Assembly (NCBI GenBank): GCA_050701795.1
Contig: JBOGDK010000231.1
Span: forward strand, 1-7,639
From: WHSM01 sp050701795
GTDB taxonomy: Bacteria > Actinomycetota > Actinomycetes > Mycobacteriales > Micromonosporaceae
Length of the DNA stretch: 7,639 nt
Reading direction: 5' to 3'
Shown here: positions 5,129 through 7,639 of the stretch, one piece after another
Layout: every line of letters starts with the position of its first letter
Numbering within the stretch: position 1 is the stretch's first letter
Program-made: the position numbers and the translations under genes
Notes under the pieces: model-generated
Told to the model about the DNA's origin: nothing
What the model saw: only the letters and a program-made list of their open reading frames with translations
Database searches by the model: none

Positions 5129-6163
5129 TTGGAGCGGACTGACGGTGGCTACCCCGCCACACAGACAGGGCCGCAGCGGCACCAGGTGCTCAATCGTGCG
5201 GCCAATGGCGCAGCGGCGGACTATCCGACCGGAGTCGGCCGGGGGTACCCCGACTATCCGCCGAATGGGGCTTCGATGGCGCCGGCAGCCGTAGAGCCGA
5301 TCGGAGACGGCCGCAACCGACTCCGGCCCGCCATGTCACGCCCGGCCGCGCCCGCCAACCCGGTCGACCAGCTGATCGACACCTTGCGCTGCGATCTCGG
5401 CGGCTCCCGGGTGATCGCGTTCGCCAACCCGAAAGGTGGCGTCCACAAGACGACGGCGTGTGTCCTGACGGCCGCGACGCTCGGCAGTGCCCGCGGCAAG
5501 GGCGTGCTCGCCTGGGACGACAACGAGCTGCGGGGCACCCTGGGGTTGCGTGCCGGCACCGCGCGGCACGCCCGGACCGTCCGCCACCTGCTGGCCGACC
5601 TTCCCGAGGTGGAGGCCGCCGGGTCGCAGCTCGCCGAACGGCTGGACGAATACCTGCGGTACTCCGCTGACGGATCGTTCGACGTGCTCTCCGGCGACGA
5701 AGATCCGCGGGTCGCCCGCAAGCTCGATCCCGAGTCGGTACGCCGGATCCTCGACATGCTCACCCGTACCCACGAGATCGTCTGCGTCGACACCGGCAAC
5801 AACGTGGAGAGCCCCAACTGGCTCACCGTGCTGAACTCCTGCGACCAGTTGGTGGTCACCACGGTGCCCCGGGAGGATGCCGCGTTCTCCGCGGACTGGA
5901 TGCTCGACCTGCTCCACGAGGAGGGCCTCGGCAAGCTGGTGCAGGACGCTGTGACTCTGATCAGCTGCCCGACGCCGAACCGTACCGAGTTGCACGACGA
6001 CCTGGTGGCGCACTTCTCAATGCGTACCAAGCAGGTGGTCGTGGTGCCGTACGACCCCGCCCTGGAGCCGGGCTCGATGATCGAGTACTCGGCGCTGCAC
6101 CCCGCCACCCGGATGTCCTGGCTGCGCGCGGCCGCGGCGATCACGGAGAAATTCGTCCAGTAG
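5129..6163 (+). CDS. ParA/MinD-family ATPase with disordered N-terminal extension and variant P-loop
   Basis: A 344-residue SIMIBI-class ATPase; the family partitions DNA or positions protein complexes through ATP-dependent dimerisation. Residues 1 to about 75 are Gly/Pro/Tyr/Arg-rich and probably disordered. The ATPase domain starts at VIAFANPKGGVHKTT (95-109), with signature Lys102 and P-loop Lys107. His106 occupies the position that is Gly in most ParA/MinD proteins. The Walker A' region reads WDDNELRGTLG (129-139) where DxDPQ is usual. Walker B is EIVCVDTGNN (Asp221), and VVTTVPRED (242-250) is the next strand. The C-terminus (VPYDPALEPGS, then HPATRMSWLRAAAAIT) resembles the ParA-like ATPases of actinobacterial type VII secretion loci, which also carry proline-rich N-termini. 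No ParB gene and no canonical parS site (GTTTCACGTGAAAC) is in the window, so its partner is unknown. A hairpin and the dnaE gene follow 3'. Family confident, function open. Confidence 0.88.
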   Translation: MERTDGGYPATQTGPQRHQVLNRAANGAAADYPTGVGRGYPDYPPNGASMAPAAVEPIGDGRNRLRPAMSRPAAPANPVDQLIDTLRCDLGGSRVIAFANPKGGVHKTTACVLTAATLGSARGKGVLAWDDNELRGTLGLRAGTARHARTVRHLLADLPEVEAAGSQLAERLDEYLRYSADGSFDVLSGDEDPRVARKLDPESVRRILDMLTRTHEIVCVDTGNNVESPNWLTVLNSCDQLVVTTVPREDAAFSADWMLDLLHEEGLGKLVQDAVTLISCPTPNRTELHDDLVAHFSMRTKQVVVVPYDPALEPGSMIEYSALHPATRMSWLRAAAAITEKFVQ

Positions 6164-6170
6164 TACGGCT

Positions 6171-6203
6171 CGCCGGGCCGGTCGAAGGACTTGTCGGCCG
6201 GCG
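6171..6203 (+). terminator. Possible terminator between the ParA-like gene and dnaE
   Basis: CGCCGGGCCG (6171-6180) pairs with CGGCCGGCG (6195-6203), nine GC pairs with one bulged G, around a 14-base loop. It begins seven bases after the TAG of the ATPase gene. No T-run follows. This suggests that dnaE is transcribed separately. Confidence 0.45.
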
Positions 6204-6207
6204 GCGT

Positions 6208-6213
6208 TAGTGT
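6208..6213 (+). promoter_or_regulatory. Tentative -10 element of dnaE
   Basis: TAGTGT fits the TAnnnT pattern of actinobacterial -10 boxes and lies 36 bases before the GTG at 6250, just past the putative terminator. No convincing -35 sits at the right distance: TTGTCG at 6191-6196 leaves only 11 bases. It is a weak suggestion. Confidence 0.25.
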
Positions 6214-6249
6214 GGCTCCCTGACGAGTTCAGGGGAGGTCGAAGCGGCG

Positions 6250-7639
6250 GTGCCGGGCGACAATTTCGTGCATCTGCACGTTCACACCGAGTATTCGATG
6301 CTCGATGGCGCGGCGCGGCTGAAGGACCTGTTCAGCGAGTGCGGCCGGATGGGCATGCCGGCGCTGGCGATGACCGACCACGGGAACCTCTTCGGGGCGT
6401 ACGACTTCTACCAGCAGGCCACCGCCGCGGGGGTCAAGCCGATCATCGGGCTCGAGGCCTACCAGGCTCCCGGTAGCCGGCACGGTCGGGAGCGGGTGCG
6501 CTGGGGTGACGGCGGCGAGAACGACGTTTCCGGTGGTGGTGCGTACCTGCACCTGACGTTGCTGGCGTACAACGCCGAGGGTCTGCGGAACCTGTTCGCG
6601 TTGTCCTCCAAGGCGTGGCTGGAGGGTTTCTACCGTTCGGCCCGGCTGGACAAGGAAATCCTCGCCGAGCACAGTGCCGGGCTGATCGCCACCACCAGTT
6701 GTCCCTCCAGCGAGATCCAGATCCGGCTGCGCCGCGGGGAATACGATCTCGCGCGCCAGGCCGCCGCCGACTACCGGGACATCTTCGGCGAGGAGAATTT
6801 CTTCTGCGAGTTGATGGACCACGGGATCGGGATCGAACGGGCGGCCCGGGACGGACTGACCAAGCTGCGGGACGACCTACGCCTTCCGCCACTGGCCACC
6901 AACGACCTGCACTACACGTACGCCGGCGACGCCACCGCCCAGGAGGCGCTGCTGTGCGTACAGTCCGGCAGCACCCTCGCCGACCCCAACCGGTTCCGGT
7001 TCGAGGCCCAGGACTTCTACCTGAAGTCGGCCGAGGAGATGCGCCAGGTGTGGCGGGAGGTCCCCGAGGCCTGCGACAACACGCTGCTGATCGCCGAACG
7101 GGTCGGCAGTTACGACGAGGTGTTCGCCTCCCGGGATCTGATGCCGGCGTTCCCGGTGCCGGAAGGGCACACGGCGGAGAGTTGGCTGCGGGAAGAGGTC
7201 TCTCGCGGGCTGGCGCAGCGCTACGGCGGCGATGTCCCCGCCGAGCACCAGAAGCAGGCCGAGTACGAACTCGACGTGATCTGCCAGATGGGCTACCCCG
7301 GCTACTTCCTGGTGGTCGCCGACCTGATCCGGTACGCCAAGGAGAACGGCATCCGTACCGGCCCGGGGCGCGGCTCGGCGGCCGGCGCGCTGATCGCGTA
7401 CGCCCTCGGGATCACTGAGCTCGACCCGCTCAAGCACGGTCTGGTGTTCGAGCGGTTCCTCAACCCCGAGCGGGTGTCCATGCCCGACATCGACATGGAC
7501 TTCGACGAGCGTCGGCGCGGCGAGATGATCCGGTACGCCACGGAGAAGTACGGCGACGAGCGGGTCGCGCAGATCATCACGTACGGCACGATCAAGGCGA
7601 AGGCCGCGGTCAAGGACGCCACCCGGGTGCTGGGCTACC
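6250..7639 (+). CDS. dnaE: DNA polymerase III alpha subunit (DnaE1 type), 3'-truncated by window edge
   Basis: The catalytic subunit of the replicative polymerase. The first 463 of roughly 1,180 expected codons are present and the frame runs open to the right edge. GTG 6250 directly precedes the usual N-terminus (FVHLHVHTEYSMLDGA); GGAGG (6234-6238) lies 11 bases upstream, slightly far. The PHP domain keeps all nine metal-ligand positions known from mycobacterial DnaE1: His10, His12, Asp19, His43, Glu68, His100, Cys151, Asp219 and His221. It is therefore probably an active 3'-5' proofreading exonuclease. The polymerase core begins around residue 355. GPGRGSAAGALIAYALGITE and PDIDMDFDERR follow, with Asp413 and Asp415 matching the first two catalytic aspartates (Asp401 and Asp403 in E. 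coli). The third lies beyond the window. Fingers, beta-binding and OB domains are not visible. Confidence 0.96.
   Translation, partial: MPGDNFVHLHVHTEYSMLDGAARLKDLFSECGRMGMPALAMTDHGNLFGAYDFYQQATAAGVKPIIGLEAYQAPGSRHGRERVRWGDGGENDVSGGGAYLHLTLLAYNAEGLRNLFALSSKAWLEGFYRSARLDKEILAEHSAGLIATTSCPSSEIQIRLRRGEYDLARQAAADYRDIFGEENFFCELMDHGIGIERAARDGLTKLRDDLRLPPLATNDLHYTYAGDATAQEALLCVQSGSTLADPNRFRFEAQDFYLKSAEEMRQVWREVPEACDNTLLIAERVGSYDEVFASRDLMPAFPVPEGHTAESWLREEVSRGLAQRYGGDVPAEHQKQAEYELDVICQMGYPGYFLVVADLIRYAKENGIRTGPGRGSAAGALIAYALGITELDPLKHGLVFERFLNPERVSMPDIDMDFDERRRGEMIRYATEKYGDERVAQIITYGTIKAKAAVKDATRVLGY

Noticed and set aside
4911..5294. A 127-codon frame starting in the stop of the membrane-protein gene, with an internal ATG at 5031 preceded by TAGGAG
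   Set aside because: Its Arg/Pro/Gly composition is typical of an out-of-frame reading. It overlaps the start of the ParA-like gene by over 160 bases and carries no recognisable motif. The ATG 5031 version is the only reason to hesitate.
5254..6144. Minus-strand frame opposite the ParA-like gene
   Set aside because: It has a Ser/Arg-rich shadow composition and no start signal or motif, and the plus strand encodes clear Walker motifs.
6615..7418. A long plus-strand frame inside dnaE
   Set aside because: It is a shadow of dnaE, rich in Arg, Gly and Pro, while the dnaE frame carries the PHP and polymerase motifs.

Overview
The window is high-G+C chromosomal DNA with GTG and TTG starts and strong third-position G/C bias. 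Together with a DksA-type zinc-finger protein carrying a histone-H1-like tail and a DnaE1-type polymerase, this points to an actinomycete. Gene content and order look most like Micromonosporaceae (inference; no search was run). All recognisable genes lie on the + strand. I see no mobile element, tRNA, rRNA or CRISPR array.

Layout: (1) 2-1228, the 3'-terminal four fifths of a CPA1-type K+(Na+)/H+ antiporter with a C-terminal RCK_C/TrkA-C regulatory domain. (2) 1229-1403, a dense regulatory gap with a stem-loop after the antiporter, a plausible housekeeping promoter, a perfect 12-bp palindrome at the predicted transcription start, and a GC hairpin plus T5 only 20 bases before the next start codon. 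(3) 1404-3920, a tight cluster of a fusion protein (about 180-residue Lys/Ala/Ser/Thr-rich tail plus DksA/TraR C4 zinc finger), lspA (lipoprotein signal peptidase) and an RluD-type 23S rRNA pseudouridine synthase, with a 13-codon mini-ORF bridging lspA and rluD. (4) 3973-4914, an unrecognised single-pass membrane protein with a Ser/Pro-rich tail. (5) 4915-5128, a gap with a terminator-like hairpin and four copies of a GACACCG/CGGTGTC half-site spaced in multiples of 19 bp. (6) 5129-6163, a ParA/MinD-type ATPase with a long disordered N-terminus and an unusual P-loop (KGGVHKTT). (7) 6250 to the window edge, the first 463 codons of dnaE, the replicative DNA polymerase III alpha subunit, with all nine expected PHP metal ligands.

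Most of this is conserved core material. As I recall it, the order DksA-like - lspA - rluD - ... - dnaE is also found in Streptomyces, so the genes are mostly not new. The less explained parts are the leader of the DksA-like gene, the half-site array before the ParA-like gene, the P-loop of that ATPase, and the membrane protein at 3973-4914. I do not see convincing evidence of a wholly new multi-gene system.
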